Shown here piece after piece: positions 1-8,860 of a DNA stretch of 64,000 bases. The number at the start of each line of letters is the position of its first letter. Within the stretch, counting starts at the first letter, position 1. The translations under genes and the position numbers were made by a program. The notes under the pieces are model-generated. The model ran no database searches, had not been told where the DNA came from, and saw nothing but the letters and a program-made list of their open reading frames with translations. This DNA comes from Hyunsoonleella aestuarii (GTDB lineage Bacteria > Bacteroidota > Bacteroidia > Flavobacteriales > Flavobacteriaceae), in assembly GCF_006148925.1 (NCBI RefSeq), contig NZ_VAWB01000002.1:186001-250000 (forward strand), in the 5' to 3' direction.

Positions 1-72
1 AAATTCGATCGCTAAAATTCCAACAAAAAGAACAACAAGTATACCTACATATATTTTTACCGTTTTACTCAT
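1..72 (-). CDS. Start of a membrane protein, probably DUF4350 family (partial)
   Basis: Only the first 24 codons are inside the window. They begin MSKTVKIYVGILVVLF and form one hydrophobic N-terminal segment, so the product is membrane anchored. The ATG overlaps the TGA of the upstream DUF4129 gene (ATGA, 4 bp), which points to translational coupling in one operon. In Bacteroidota a DUF4350 protein, a MoxR-type AAA ATPase and a DUF58 protein usually follow DUF4129. The DUF4350 assignment rests on that gene order, not on visible domain sequence. Confidence 0.6.
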   Translation of the reverse strand, partial: MSKTVKIYVGILVVLFVGILAIEF

Positions 73-833
73 ACCTTTATTGAATTTAAAAAATTAATAA
101 AAGCTTGTTTAGCTCTACTGAATTGAGCCTCGTTCACATTAAATTCGCCATACCAAATGTAGTTGTATAAATAGGAAGTATAAGCAAATTCATTTTTTAT
201 GCTTTCTGAGGTAATTTCGCTATGATAATCGCTATTCGTTTTTTCGACATCATATTCAATGATCTCTGATTCAGTAAGTGATTTTAAAAGCCATAAATAG
301 TAATACCGAACAGCTAAACGGAAATCTTTTTGCTTTTCAGCAAAGGCTATAAGAGATTTAAAGTTGGAAGTGCGAATGTTATTTTCAACATCGGTAACTG
401 GTATGATATTTTTATCTGATGATTTTCCAAAAACCCAAGAACCTTCATCATTCATAACAGCTTTGAAGATAAAATAAACAACGAGTAAAAATATAATTAC
501 TCCAGCAATTTTTATGGCAATATCAGTTAGATCTAAAGCTTGACCTTTATTTTTAATACTAAATAAATCTCTAAAAAAATCACTTAACCATTGTTTAAAT
601 CGTGTCCACCATCCCGAACTTTCCACAGACCGTTCGTAAATGTAGTCTTCACCAGTATATTTGTCGTCTAAATTTTCAAATCGTAGCGGTTTAATATAAC
701 TCGTATCAATTTGTAAACTATCTTGTTCTATAAAAGTAGTATTCGCATGAATTACTGGGATATCAGCATTAAAGGCATTGCAGTAAAACCCGAATAGGAG
801 TAGGACTATATGTATACGAAGTATTCTATTCAC
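69..833 (-). CDS. DUF4129 domain-containing membrane protein
   Basis: The 254-residue protein has a signal-like hydrophobic N-terminus (1-21), an exported stretch rich in acidic and aromatic residues, one membrane segment near 105-124, and a cytoplasmic tail. The tail has the pattern typical of DUF4129 (DFRLAVRYYYLWLLKSL, about 170-186), followed by conserved Tyr/Trp positions. It overlaps the next upstream gene by 8 bp and the next downstream gene by 4 bp, so it belongs to a tightly packed operon. DUF4129 proteins accompany MoxR/DUF58 envelope-stress clusters; their molecular function is unknown. The family call is good, the role is inferred from context. Confidence 0.8.
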   Translation of the reverse strand: MNRILRIHIVLLLFGFYCNAFNADIPVIHANTTFIEQDSLQIDTSYIKPLRFENLDDKYTGEDYIYERSVESSGWWTRFKQWLSDFFRDLFSIKNKGQALDLTDIAIKIAGVIIFLLVVYFIFKAVMNDEGSWVFGKSSDKNIIPVTDVENNIRTSNFKSLIAFAEKQKDFRLAVRYYYLWLLKSLTESEIIEYDVEKTNSDYHSEITSESIKNEFAYTSYLYNYIWYGEFNVNEAQFSRAKQAFINFLNSIKV

Positions 834-1767
834 CAGATCCTATTTGATCTATTATGCTTTTTGTATTTATGTTTTCGTTATCTTCTTTAAGGCTATAAAA
901 AATAATACCTTGATTAAGTTGAACAATACTTCCTAAAATGGCACTGACAATAAAAGTCAAAAAGAAAACTAAAAGCATAATCATGGTCATTGTACTTCCC
1001 AATTCTTCTTGACTAGGCCCACCACTATCAATAGTGGTAAACAAACTTGCCATTCCAAATAAATAAGGAACTAAACTAATAACGTTTTGTATAATATAAC
1101 TTATTAAATAAAATAGACCAACGCAACCAACTGCTGACCAAAACTTCGATTTTAAAAGTTGCCATGCATACCCAAAACTACCCCAAATGTCTTTTTTGTT
1201 TTCTAAATACTCCATAAGAGTCATGCTATAAAAAAGCATAAATGCACCAATTAGCAGTGGAATGGTTAAAATCCCAATAATTGTGATAATGAGTGCAAAT
1301 GCCCCAATAACAAAACCAATAAATAATGGAATTGCAATAAGAATACTGCACAGTATATATATTACGAGCTTGCCTAAATTAGATTTATAGGCATTTATAA
1401 GGTGTGAGGTGTCAAATCGACTTCCTTCATGGTTTGAATAAAGTTTTAGATAAATAGCTGGATAAGCATAAGACACCATGCCAGCTATAAGAGCAACTAC
1501 AATAAAAACCAAAGACATTAACACGAAAAGGCCTAAGTTTTCATTAATATAGTCGTCAACAAGGGTTGTACTTTTGCCTTCTAATAAACCGCCGAAAATA
1601 AAATCGGTATAAAATTTAGTAAAGAAATAACCTAAAACCACAAGTATTAAAAGAAAAGCACCATTTATAATAAAGTAATGCTTGAAAAAGTGTTTACCCT
1701 CTTGTTTAAGAAATGTAAATGTGTCTTGAAAAAATTCACTAAACCCTCTCGATTTATATAATTGCAT
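826..1767 (-). CDS. Polytopic membrane protein of unknown function
   Basis: The 313-residue product has about six hydrophobic segments with glycine-rich turns. A soluble N-terminus (about 1-30) precedes the first membrane span, and a short charged C-terminal tail follows the last. No catalytic motif is visible. The start lies inside the end of the SpoIIM-like gene (14-bp overlap) and the end overlaps the DUF4129 gene by 8 bp, so all three are probably translated together. Proteins of this kind sit at this operon position in many Flavobacteriaceae and are usually left as hypothetical. A transport or membrane-organising role is possible but not shown by the sequence. Confidence 0.75.
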   Translation of the reverse strand: MQLYKSRGFSEFFQDTFTFLKQEGKHFFKHYFIINGAFLLILVVLGYFFTKFYTDFIFGGLLEGKSTTLVDDYINENLGLFVLMSLVFIVVALIAGMVSYAYPAIYLKLYSNHEGSRFDTSHLINAYKSNLGKLVIYILCSILIAIPLFIGFVIGAFALIITIIGILTIPLLIGAFMLFYSMTLMEYLENKKDIWGSFGYAWQLLKSKFWSAVGCVGLFYLISYIIQNVISLVPYLFGMASLFTTIDSGGPSQEELGSTMTMIMLLVFFLTFIVSAILGSIVQLNQGIIFYSLKEDNENINTKSIIDQIGSGE

Positions 1768-2731
1768 GTTTTTGTATAAGTTTTCTGTTTAAAATAAATG
1801 GATATATTAAATAATAAAAAGAGATAATACTAAGTGTAAATAGAATAATGCCTACCGCTAACCAGTTAGGCATCGTATTAGAATATCTTGTAACAAAACC
1901 CTCTAAAAAACCAGCTGCAATAGTGAACGGAAAGGTGCTTATTAAAATTTTGACACCATCTTTCATTCCAGTTTTAAACGAAGTTATGCGAGAGTATGTT
2001 TTAGGGAATAAAATACTTGCACCAAGAATTAAGCCGGCAGCGCTTTCAATTACTATTGCAAATATTTCCATGGCACCATGTATCCAAATACCCCGAACAC
2101 TTTCCCATAGCACACCTTCACGATGAAAAAAGTACTGAAAAGAGCCAAGCATGATGCCATTATAAAGCATAACAAGTCCAGTTCCTAAACCTCCAAACAC
2201 GCCATAGATGAAAGATTTTATCCCGACGTAAAGATTGTTTAAGGTAATACCGATAAAACTTCCCCAATTACTACCACTTTTGTATACAGCTACGGGGTCG
2301 CCTTTTTCTATGTTTTCAAGTGTCATGTTTACATATTGATCGCTAAGTATTATTCGAACAAACGTGTCATCGTATGCTGCTGAAATAGCTCCGATAGATA
2401 CAAAAGTTAAAAAGAGTATAAAGGCATAAAGAAGATAGCGTCTGTAATGATAAATGATCAATGGTACTTCAACTTTCCAAAAATGCACAAACCTATTTGA
2501 ATCTTCTCGTTTAGTCTTATAAATCTTCTGAAATGCTCTAGCCGCTAAATTGTTTAGATATAGTATGCTTTTACTTTTTGGGTAGTAGGTTTGGGCGTAT
2601 GAGAGATCGTTAACTAAATGAATATATAGAGAAGCTAATTCATCGGGGTTTTTTAAAGTTTTTCCGAAAATCGCCTTCTCAAAATTAAGCCATTTCTCTT
2701 TGTTTTGTTTAATAAAAGCAACTTCTCTCAT
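1754..2731 (-). CDS. Stage II sporulation protein M-like (SpoIIM family) membrane protein
   Basis: The 325-residue protein has a soluble helical N-terminus of about 95 residues, then several membrane spans. The glycine-rich segment YGVFGGLGTGLVMLYNG and the IHGAMEIFAIVIESAAG region are typical of SpoIIM-family proteins. Bacteroidota do not sporulate; here the family is a conserved partner of RDD, DUF4129 and MoxR genes. It is the first gene of the (-) operon and diverges from the RDD gene across 114 bp. The family assignment is firm, the role is unknown. Confidence 0.85.
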   Translation of the reverse strand: MREVAFIKQNKEKWLNFEKAIFGKTLKNPDELASLYIHLVNDLSYAQTYYPKSKSILYLNNLAARAFQKIYKTKREDSNRFVHFWKVEVPLIIYHYRRYLLYAFILFLTFVSIGAISAAYDDTFVRIILSDQYVNMTLENIEKGDPVAVYKSGSNWGSFIGITLNNLYVGIKSFIYGVFGGLGTGLVMLYNGIMLGSFQYFFHREGVLWESVRGIWIHGAMEIFAIVIESAAGLILGASILFPKTYSRITSFKTGMKDGVKILISTFPFTIAAGFLEGFVTRYSNTMPNWLAVGIILFTLSIISFYYLIYPFILNRKLIQKHAII

Positions 2732-2814
2732 GCAGATTCAAAACTAAACAAAAATTTTATTCAATAATAGAATTCAATGCTGAAAAGTAGTTTAAGTTAT
2801 ACAATATTTTACCT

Positions 2815-2822
2815 TAGATTTG
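2815..2822 (+). promoter_or_regulatory. Probable -7 promoter box for the RDD gene
   Basis: TAGATTTG matches the Bacteroidota -7 consensus TAnnTTTG and sits 23 bp before the ATG. An upstream TTTA at 2790-2793 lies at about the right distance for a weak -33 element (consensus TTTG). Confidence 0.45.
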
Positions 2823-2845
2823 CTAATAGGATTATAAATTAATTC

Positions 2846-3592
2846 ATGGTCGAGTTACAGATTAATACAACCCAAAACGTAAACATAAATTTTAATGCGG
2901 CTAGCGTAGGCGAAAGGATATTGGCTTATGGAATAGATTGGATTATCAAGATTGCTTACATTATTGTAGTCTATCAATTAGTTTTTAATTTATTTAAAAT
3001 TGATGATCTTATTTCAGGAATGGATAGTTGGTCGCAAGCAGCTGTTTATGTTACATTTTATTTGCCAGTTATTGTTTATTCCTTACTTTTTGAATCACTT
3101 CTTGATGGGCAAACTCCAGGCAAGCGAATTTTAAAGATTAAAGTAGTAAAGATTGATGGTTACCAAGCGTCATTGGCAGATTTTGTCATTAGATGGATTT
3201 TTAGAATTGTAGATTTGAACATAATGTCTGGTGTTGTTGCTTTAATAGCTATTATAACCAGTTCAAAAAATCAAAGACTGGGAGACATGACTGCAGGAAC
3301 ATCAGTAATTACATTAAAGAATAATGTAAATATTAGTCATACTATTTTAGAAAACTTACATAGCGATTACGAACCATCTTACCCTAATGTCATTAAATTG
3401 ACTGATAATGATGCGCGCATTATAAAAGATACTTTTACAACGGCAAAAGCATCCAAGGATTACCAGACTTTAATTAAATTAAGAAAAAAAATTATTGAAG
3501 TGGTTGATATTAAGGAAATAAAACAAAAAACAGATATAGAATTTATTGATGCAATTTTAAAGGATTATAATTTTTATACCCAAAACATGTAA
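2846..3592 (+). CDS. RDD family membrane protein
   Basis: The 248-residue protein starts with a short polar stretch, then the RDD signature (ASVGERILAYGIDWIIK, with Arg and Asp spaced as in the family). Two further membrane spans lie around 65-85 and 120-140, and the loop DGQTPGKRILKIKVV is very typical of RDD proteins. A soluble tail of about 85 residues follows. RDD proteins are proposed to be transporters, but most are unassigned. The gene diverges from the SpoIIM/DUF4129 operon and is its usual neighbour, so it probably works in the same envelope system. Confidence 0.85.
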   Translation: MVELQINTTQNVNINFNAASVGERILAYGIDWIIKIAYIIVVYQLVFNLFKIDDLISGMDSWSQAAVYVTFYLPVIVYSLLFESLLDGQTPGKRILKIKVVKIDGYQASLADFVIRWIFRIVDLNIMSGVVALIAIITSSKNQRLGDMTAGTSVITLKNNVNISHTILENLHSDYEPSYPNVIKLTDNDARIIKDTFTTAKASKDYQTLIKLRKKIIEVVDIKEIKQKTDIEFIDAILKDYNFYTQNM

Positions 3593-3670
3593 GGAGATGG
3601 CAGATTTTATTTACAAAATAATTTGAATTGCTTAGTTCGCTATAAATCCTGCTCTTATTTATTTTAAATT

Positions 3671-4270
3671 ATGTTTTTCACAATCGACATTTTAGGAACT
3701 ATTGCTTTTGCAATCTCTGGTGTTTTGGTGGCCATTAATAAAAAGATGGATTTATTCGGTATTCTAATAATTGCATTTGTTACGGCAGTTGGAGGGGGAA
3801 CGCTACGTGATTTACTTATTGGAGATACACCGGTTAACTGGATGAAGGATATGACATTTTCTTATGTTATTATGGCATCTGCTATTTTTGCAATGATTTT
3901 TAGAAGTAAAATAAACTATTTAAGAACCTCCCTGTTTCTATTTGATACTATTGGAATTGGTTTATATACTGTGATTGGAATCGATAAGGGCTTAAATGCT
4001 GGGTTGCATCCTATTATTTGCATCGCTTTAGGGACCATGACTGCTAGTTTTGGTGGTGTACTTCGCGATATTCTTTGTAATGAAATTCCTGTTATATTTA
4101 GAAAAGAGATATACGCCACAGCCTGTATTTTAGGAGGAATAACTTATTTTATGATTAGGATGTTGCCCATTCAAGATAACTGGGTTTTTATTATCGCGGG
4201 GTCAGTGGTAATAGCGATTCGCCTTTTGGCGGTTAAATTTAAAATTGCACTGCCTACAATTTATAAGTAA
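3671..4270 (+). CDS. Trimeric intracellular cation channel (TRIC/UPF0126) family protein
   Basis: The 199-residue integral membrane protein consists of two homologous halves. Each has a glycine-rich GGxxRD motif: GGGTLRDLLIG in the first and FGGVLRDILCNEIP in the second. Seven hydrophobic segments are visible. Bacterial TRIC homologues form homotrimeric cation channels with K+ or Na+ permeability. The length is normal for the family (about 200 residues). It stands alone, convergent with the cyclophilin gene 15 bp downstream. Confidence 0.88.
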   Translation: MFFTIDILGTIAFAISGVLVAINKKMDLFGILIIAFVTAVGGGTLRDLLIGDTPVNWMKDMTFSYVIMASAIFAMIFRSKINYLRTSLFLFDTIGIGLYTVIGIDKGLNAGLHPIICIALGTMTASFGGVLRDILCNEIPVIFRKEIYATACILGGITYFMIRMLPIQDNWVFIIAGSVVIAIRLLAVKFKIALPTIYK

Positions 4271-4284
4271 TAGGAATTTTTACC

Positions 4285-4995
4285 TTACTCGATAATTTCT
4301 ATGGTTCTAATAAAAATGTTTTTAAGTGGCCAATCTGCTTCATCAGTATCTACAGCAGCAATTCTGTCTACGACGTCCATGCCTTTAATAACTTTTCCAA
4401 ATATGGTATAATCGCCATCTAAAAAGTGAGCGCCTCCTTTATGTTGCACGATAAAAAATTCAAAAGGAGAGGCGAGTTTATGAGGATTGTCTATTTCACC
4501 GCTTGGCATTGAAATTACACCTCTATCGTGTTTAAAGCCTCTTTTAGTATCGGTTGGTAACAAATAACGACCAATATAAGCACGTTTTCTGGCTGTTTTT
4601 TTATCATCACTATTTCCTGCTTGGACCATAAAATTATTGATAACTCTGTAAAATTGAGTGTCGTTAAAATAATTTTGTTTAGTTAGGAAAATAAAATTGG
4701 CTCTATGGAATTTTGTTTCATTAAAAAGTAATATGTCAATAACTCCAAAATCGGTTGTCATGCGAACTTTATTTTCTTTATTCTCTTTTTCATAATGTAA
4801 GAAGAACTCCATGGCATTTTTCGAATCCAGTTTAGGATATTTACGCTTTGGTTCTTCATTTTCAGAGGTTTTAGTTTCTGGTTTTTTTGTTTCTGTTTCA
4901 GTGGAGGTATTTAGAGAATTATTCTTTTTCTTAGATTGTTTATCTTCACAATTTAGTAGTAAAAAAAATATACTTAAAAGAAATAGTAGACGCAT
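4285..4995 (-). CDS. Cyclophilin-type peptidyl-prolyl isomerase, lipoprotein
   Basis: I place the start at 4995, giving 236 residues, because the protein then begins MRLLFLLSIFFLLLNCED, a signal peptide with a lipobox ending in Cys. A longer frame up to 5031 adds 12 residues that would spoil this. After a Ser/Thr/Glu/Lys-rich linker comes the cyclophilin domain, with FYRVINNFMVQAGN, SPFEFFIVQ and GDYTIFGKVIKGMDVVDRI. It should catalyse prolyl cis/trans isomerisation as an envelope lipoprotein. Its start codon is 2 bp from that of the divergent Nudix gene, so each promoter must lie inside the other coding sequence. Confidence 0.88.
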   Translation of the reverse strand: MRLLFLLSIFFLLLNCEDKQSKKKNNSLNTSTETETKKPETKTSENEEPKRKYPKLDSKNAMEFFLHYEKENKENKVRMTTDFGVIDILLFNETKFHRANFIFLTKQNYFNDTQFYRVINNFMVQAGNSDDKKTARKRAYIGRYLLPTDTKRGFKHDRGVISMPSGEIDNPHKLASPFEFFIVQHKGGAHFLDGDYTIFGKVIKGMDVVDRIAAVDTDEADWPLKNIFIRTIEIIE

Positions 4996-4997
4996 AA

Positions 4998-5639
4998 ATG
5001 AATTTTGACGAATTTTTAAAATCGATAGCAAAAGTAAAAAATATACCGCTTAATGGAGAAACTTCTCATTTTAAAATGGTTCCACCTTTTAGGCAAGCAC
5101 TCTTAAAGAGGCAAAAAGAAGCTATTAAAAAGGCTAAAAGTGCAGGTGTTTTGGCGTTATTTTATCCAAAACAGAATAATGAGACACATTTTGTATTGAT
5201 TTTAAGAAAAACCTATGAAGGGGTTCATTCGGGACAAGTTGGATTTCCAGGAGGAAAAATTGAATTAGGGGATAAAACTATAGAGGATGCTGCTATAAGA
5301 GAGACTTTTGAAGAAGTGGGTGTGTCTAAAAGAAAGATGGAGGTTCTTTTAAAATTATCTCAAGTGTACATTCCACCTAGTAATTTTTATGTGCAGCCTT
5401 TTTTTGGAATTTGTAAAGAAACTCCGGATTTTATTGTTCAAGAGGATGAAGTAGAAGCGATTATTGAGGTGTCTCTTAAAGAATTATTAGATGATGACTC
5501 TATTATATCAAAACGAGTTAAAACATCTTATAGTGTTGAGGTTGAGGTGCCTGCATATAGATTAAAGCGGCATGTGGTGTGGGGTGCCACTGCTATGATG
5601 CTCAGTGAAATTAAAGACCTATTAAAAGCAGTAATCTAA
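4998..5639 (+). CDS. CoA pyrophosphatase-type Nudix hydrolase
   Basis: The 213-residue protein carries a complete Nudix box beginning GGKIELGDKTIEDAA and ending RETFEEVGV. It is preceded by GVLALFYPK and LILRKTYEGVHSGQVGFPG, the extended N-terminal signature of the CoA-diphosphatase (NudL/PCD1-like) subfamily. It should cleave CoA or related nucleotide diphosphates to phosphopantetheine and 3',5'-ADP. The ATG at 4998 gives the usual N-terminus MNFDEFL. Only 2 bp separate it from the opposite start codon of the cyclophilin gene. Substrate identity is inferred from the subfamily. Confidence 0.87.
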   Translation: MNFDEFLKSIAKVKNIPLNGETSHFKMVPPFRQALLKRQKEAIKKAKSAGVLALFYPKQNNETHFVLILRKTYEGVHSGQVGFPGGKIELGDKTIEDAAIRETFEEVGVSKRKMEVLLKLSQVYIPPSNFYVQPFFGICKETPDFIVQEDEVEAIIEVSLKELLDDDSIISKRVKTSYSVEVEVPAYRLKRHVVWGATAMMLSEIKDLLKAVI

Positions 5640-5653
5640 TTTAATAGATTTAT

Positions 5654-5661
5654 TACATTTG
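5654..5661 (+). promoter_or_regulatory. Probable -7 promoter box for the acyltransferase gene
   Basis: TACATTTG matches the Bacteroidota consensus TAnnTTTG and lies 30 bp before the start codon at 5692. No good -33 TTTG is seen. Confidence 0.45.
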
Positions 5662-5691
5662 TTTTAACTAACCAACATTGAAGTGTGATTT

Positions 5692-6489
5692 ATGGGATTG
5701 TTTAAGAAAAATCCATTTGGGCATATATTAATCGTTAAAAAATGGCTTATCCGTATTTTAGGAGCTATGACGCATAGGCGATTCCGCGGGTTTAATGAAC
5801 TTCATATCGAAGGGTCTGAAATTATTAAAACCTTACCAGATACAAATGTCTTGTTTATTTCTAACCATCAAACTTATTTTGCCGATGTCGTTGCTATGTT
5901 TCATGTTTTCAACGCTAGTTTAAGTGGTCGTGTAGACTCTATTAAAAATGTTGGATATCTCTGGAATCCTAAGTTAAATATATATTACGTAGCTGCTAAA
6001 GAAACTATGAAAGCTGGTTTATTACCTAAAATCTTAGCGTATGTTGGTTCAATAAGTATAGAAAGAACTTGGAGATCTGAGGGGAAAGATGTGAATAGGC
6101 AAGTGCGTATGAGCGATATTTCAAATATAGGTAAAGCACTTGACGATGGCTGGGTAATTACCTTTCCGCAAGGCACAACCACACCATTTAAACCGATTAG
6201 AAAAGGTACAGCTCATATAATAAAACGTTATAAGCCAATTGTTGTGCCTATTGTTATTGATGGTTTTAGGCGCTCATTTGATAAAAAAGGGTTAAGAATA
6301 AAAAAGAAAAACATCCTTCAATCATTTGAAATTAAAGAGCCATTGCAAATTGATTATGACAACGAGTCTACAGATGAAATAGTTAAACATATAGAATTTG
6401 CTATTGAACAACATCCTTCATTCCTAAAAGTGATTCCTCAAAAAGAATTAGAGGAGCTAGAGCAATTAAACAAGAAACGTGAGTGGTAA
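5692..6489 (+). CDS. Lysophospholipid acyltransferase family protein (PlsC-like)
   Basis: The 265-residue protein has the acyltransferase motif I as SNHQTYFAD (His59, Asp65) and motif III as FPQGTTTPF (158-166). The usual motifs are NHxxxxD and the FPEGTR type; here there is one extra residue between His and Asp, and Gln replaces the Glu. The rest (basic amphipathic N-terminus, VVPIVIDGF, C-terminal helix) fits a membrane-associated 1-acylglycerol-3-phosphate acyltransferase or a close relative such as an aminolipid O-acyltransferase. The gene is monocistronic, between the Nudix gene and topB. Confidence 0.78.
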   Translation: MGLFKKNPFGHILIVKKWLIRILGAMTHRRFRGFNELHIEGSEIIKTLPDTNVLFISNHQTYFADVVAMFHVFNASLSGRVDSIKNVGYLWNPKLNIYYVAAKETMKAGLLPKILAYVGSISIERTWRSEGKDVNRQVRMSDISNIGKALDDGWVITFPQGTTTPFKPIRKGTAHIIKRYKPIVVPIVIDGFRRSFDKKGLRIKKKNILQSFEIKEPLQIDYDNESTDEIVKHIEFAIEQHPSFLKVIPQKELEELEQLNKKREW

Positions 6490-6568
6490 TTAGTTAATAA
6501 CTCTTAACAACTCACTTTTTTAAGTGTTTTCAAAATTTCTATTTTGCATTTATATTTTAAACATATAA

Positions 6569-8860
6569 ATGAAAGTCTGTATTGCCGAAAAACCTAGTGT
6601 TGCTAGAGAAATTGCTTCTATTTTAGGGGCCAACACTAAACGTGATGGTTACTATGAAGGGAATGGTTATGTTGTAACTTATACGTTTGGACATTTATGT
6701 ACTTTAAAAGAACCTGTTGATTATAAACCATATTGGAAAAGTTGGGATTTAAATAACTTACCGATGCTTCCAGAAAAGTTTGAGACCAAGGTGGTTTCTA
6801 ATTCTGGAATTCAAAAACAATTTAAAATTGTAAATGAATTATTTGAAAAGGCCGAAGTTGTAATAAACTGTGGCGATGCCGGACAAGAAGGAGAGCTTAT
6901 ACAGCGTTGGGTAATTAATGAAGCAAAATATAAAGGACCTGTGCAGCGCCTTTGGATATCGTCTCTAACTACCGAAGCCATAAAAGAAGGCTTTCAAAAT
7001 TTAAAACCATCAACCAATTATGATAATCTTTATTATGCTGCGTTTTCTCGAGCGATAGGGGATTGGTTGTTAGGTATAAATGCTACAAGATTGTATACGG
7101 TTAAGCATGGAGGTTACAAACAAGTATTGTCTGTAGGTCGGGTGCAAACACCAACTTTGGCTATGGTTGTAGAACGCTTTAAAACAATTGAAAACTTTAA
7201 ACCGCAGCCCTATTGGGAGTTACAAACTTTGTATCGAAATATATTATTTAGTTATGAAGATGGGAGATTTCTAAAGAAAGAAGATGGAGAGACCTTAGCA
7301 AATAATGTTAAAGAAAGCGAATTTGAAATTGAATCTATTACAAAGAAAAAAGGAAAAGAGTATGCTCCTAAGTTGTTTGATTTAACGGGTTTGCAAGTAT
7401 ATTGTAATACAAAATTTGGGTTTTCGGCGGATGAAACTTTAAAAATAGCGCAAGCGTTATACGAAAGAAAAATGGTTACTTACCCAAGAGTTGATACTAC
7501 ATTTTTGCCAAATGATATATATTCTAAAGTCTATGGTATTCTTAAAAAGTTAACTAATTATTCTGGGGTAACAAAACCGTTGTTACTTGGAAAGAAAATA
7601 AAAAAATCGTCAAAAGTTTTTAATGATAAAAAGGTAACAGATCATCATGCTATAATGCCTACAGGAATAGAGACGAGTTTGCCTTCCAGTCAGCAGCAAG
7701 TCTATGATATTATTGTAAAGCGCTTCATAGCGGTGTTCTATGACGACAGTGTTGTAGCTAATACAACTGTAATTGGTAAAGCAGGAAATGTGTTATTCAA
7801 GGCTATAGGAAAGGAAATTTTGGATAAAGGCTGGCGTATTGTTTTTGAAAACTCAAGTAAATCAGATAAAGAATCTGGTGTTTTGCCCACCTTTGAAAAA
7901 GGGGAGAAAGGACCTCATAAGCCTTCGTTTCTAGAAAAGAAAACAAAACCACCAAATCAATTTACAGAAGCCTCTTTGTTACGAGCTATGGAAACTGCAG
8001 GCAAACAAGTTGATGATGATGAACTGCGCGACTTAATGAAAGAGAATGGAATTGGAAGGCCTTCAACGCGTGCTAATATCATTGAAACCCTATTCAAACG
8101 TAAATATATAAAGCGAAATAAAAAGCAAGTTTTACCAACGGACACTGGGATCCAGTTGATCGATACTATTCAAAATGATTTCCTAAAGTCTGCAGAACTT
8201 ACGGGTTCATGGGAGAAGCAGTTAAAAGATATCGAAAAAGGAGATTATAGTGCAGGAGCTTTCATAAAGAATATGAAACGCATGGTTGATGCCTTGGTTT
8301 ATGAGGTGCGAAGTGAAAAGAAGCGAGCGAATATTTCGTATACTGAAAGTATACAAAACAAAAAATCTATTGTTAAAAAGACTTTCAATGGGGTTGTTTC
8401 TAGACCTTGCCCAAAGTGTAATACGGGAAAGCTTTTAAAAGGAAAAACAGCTTATGGATGTAGTGCCTTTAAAAAGACCTGCGATTTTATTTTGCCTTTT
8501 AAGTTTATGAACAAAAAAATATCTGACAACCAGTTTGTAAGACTACTAGATAAGGGTTCTACAGTCAATTTAAAGGGGTTTAAAACAGGTTCTGAAGCTA
8601 TTGAAGGTGTACTGTGTTTGGATAGTGGTTTTAAGCTTAAAATCCAACCTAAATCGGCAGAGGGGAAACCGAATTCTAAAAACTTGATATGCCCAAAATG
8701 CAAGAAAGGCATAGTTTTAAAAGGGAAATCTGCTTATGGTTGTAGTGATTATAAATCAGGCTGCGATTTTAAAGTTGACTTCGATTCAATCCGAAATAAA
8801 ATAAATGGAAAAAAGCCAACGAAAGAATTGGTTTACAGAATTTTAAATGAGTCTACTTAA
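6569..8860 (+). CDS. topB: DNA topoisomerase III (type IA)
   Basis: The 763-residue protein begins with a TOPRIM domain (CIAEKPSVAREIA, later DAGQEGELI). The catalytic tyrosine Tyr305 lies in MVTYPRVDTTFLP, and GRPSTRANIIETL marks the type IA core. It is about 110 residues longer than E. coli TopB. The extra C-terminus carries two cysteine-rich modules of the form CPKC...YGC...C (about 613-637 and 708-733), like zinc ribbons of topoisomerase I tails. It should relax negative supercoils and decatenate DNA. The stop overlaps the RluE-like gene by 14 bp. Confidence 0.95.
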   Translation: MKVCIAEKPSVAREIASILGANTKRDGYYEGNGYVVTYTFGHLCTLKEPVDYKPYWKSWDLNNLPMLPEKFETKVVSNSGIQKQFKIVNELFEKAEVVINCGDAGQEGELIQRWVINEAKYKGPVQRLWISSLTTEAIKEGFQNLKPSTNYDNLYYAAFSRAIGDWLLGINATRLYTVKHGGYKQVLSVGRVQTPTLAMVVERFKTIENFKPQPYWELQTLYRNILFSYEDGRFLKKEDGETLANNVKESEFEIESITKKKGKEYAPKLFDLTGLQVYCNTKFGFSADETLKIAQALYERKMVTYPRVDTTFLPNDIYSKVYGILKKLTNYSGVTKPLLLGKKIKKSSKVFNDKKVTDHHAIMPTGIETSLPSSQQQVYDIIVKRFIAVFYDDSVVANTTVIGKAGNVLFKAIGKEILDKGWRIVFENSSKSDKESGVLPTFEKGEKGPHKPSFLEKKTKPPNQFTEASLLRAMETAGKQVDDDELRDLMKENGIGRPSTRANIIETLFKRKYIKRNKKQVLPTDTGIQLIDTIQNDFLKSAELTGSWEKQLKDIEKGDYSAGAFIKNMKRMVDALVYEVRSEKKRANISYTESIQNKKSIVKKTFNGVVSRPCPKCNTGKLLKGKTAYGCSAFKKTCDFILPFKFMNKKISDNQFVRLLDKGSTVNLKGFKTGSEAIEGVLCLDSGFKLKIQPKSAEGKPNSKNLICPKCKKGIVLKGKSAYGCSDYKSGCDFKVDFDSIRNKINGKKPTKELVYRILNEST

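Noticed and set aside
1848-2126. 92-codon (+) ORF in the SpoIIM gene
   Set aside because: Antisense shadow of a clear membrane protein gene; no neighbouring regulation or family pattern.
4996-5031. N-terminal extension of the cyclophilin lipoprotein
   Set aside because: The extension would put polar residues before the signal peptide and overlap the Nudix gene; the ATG at 4995 gives a clean lipobox.
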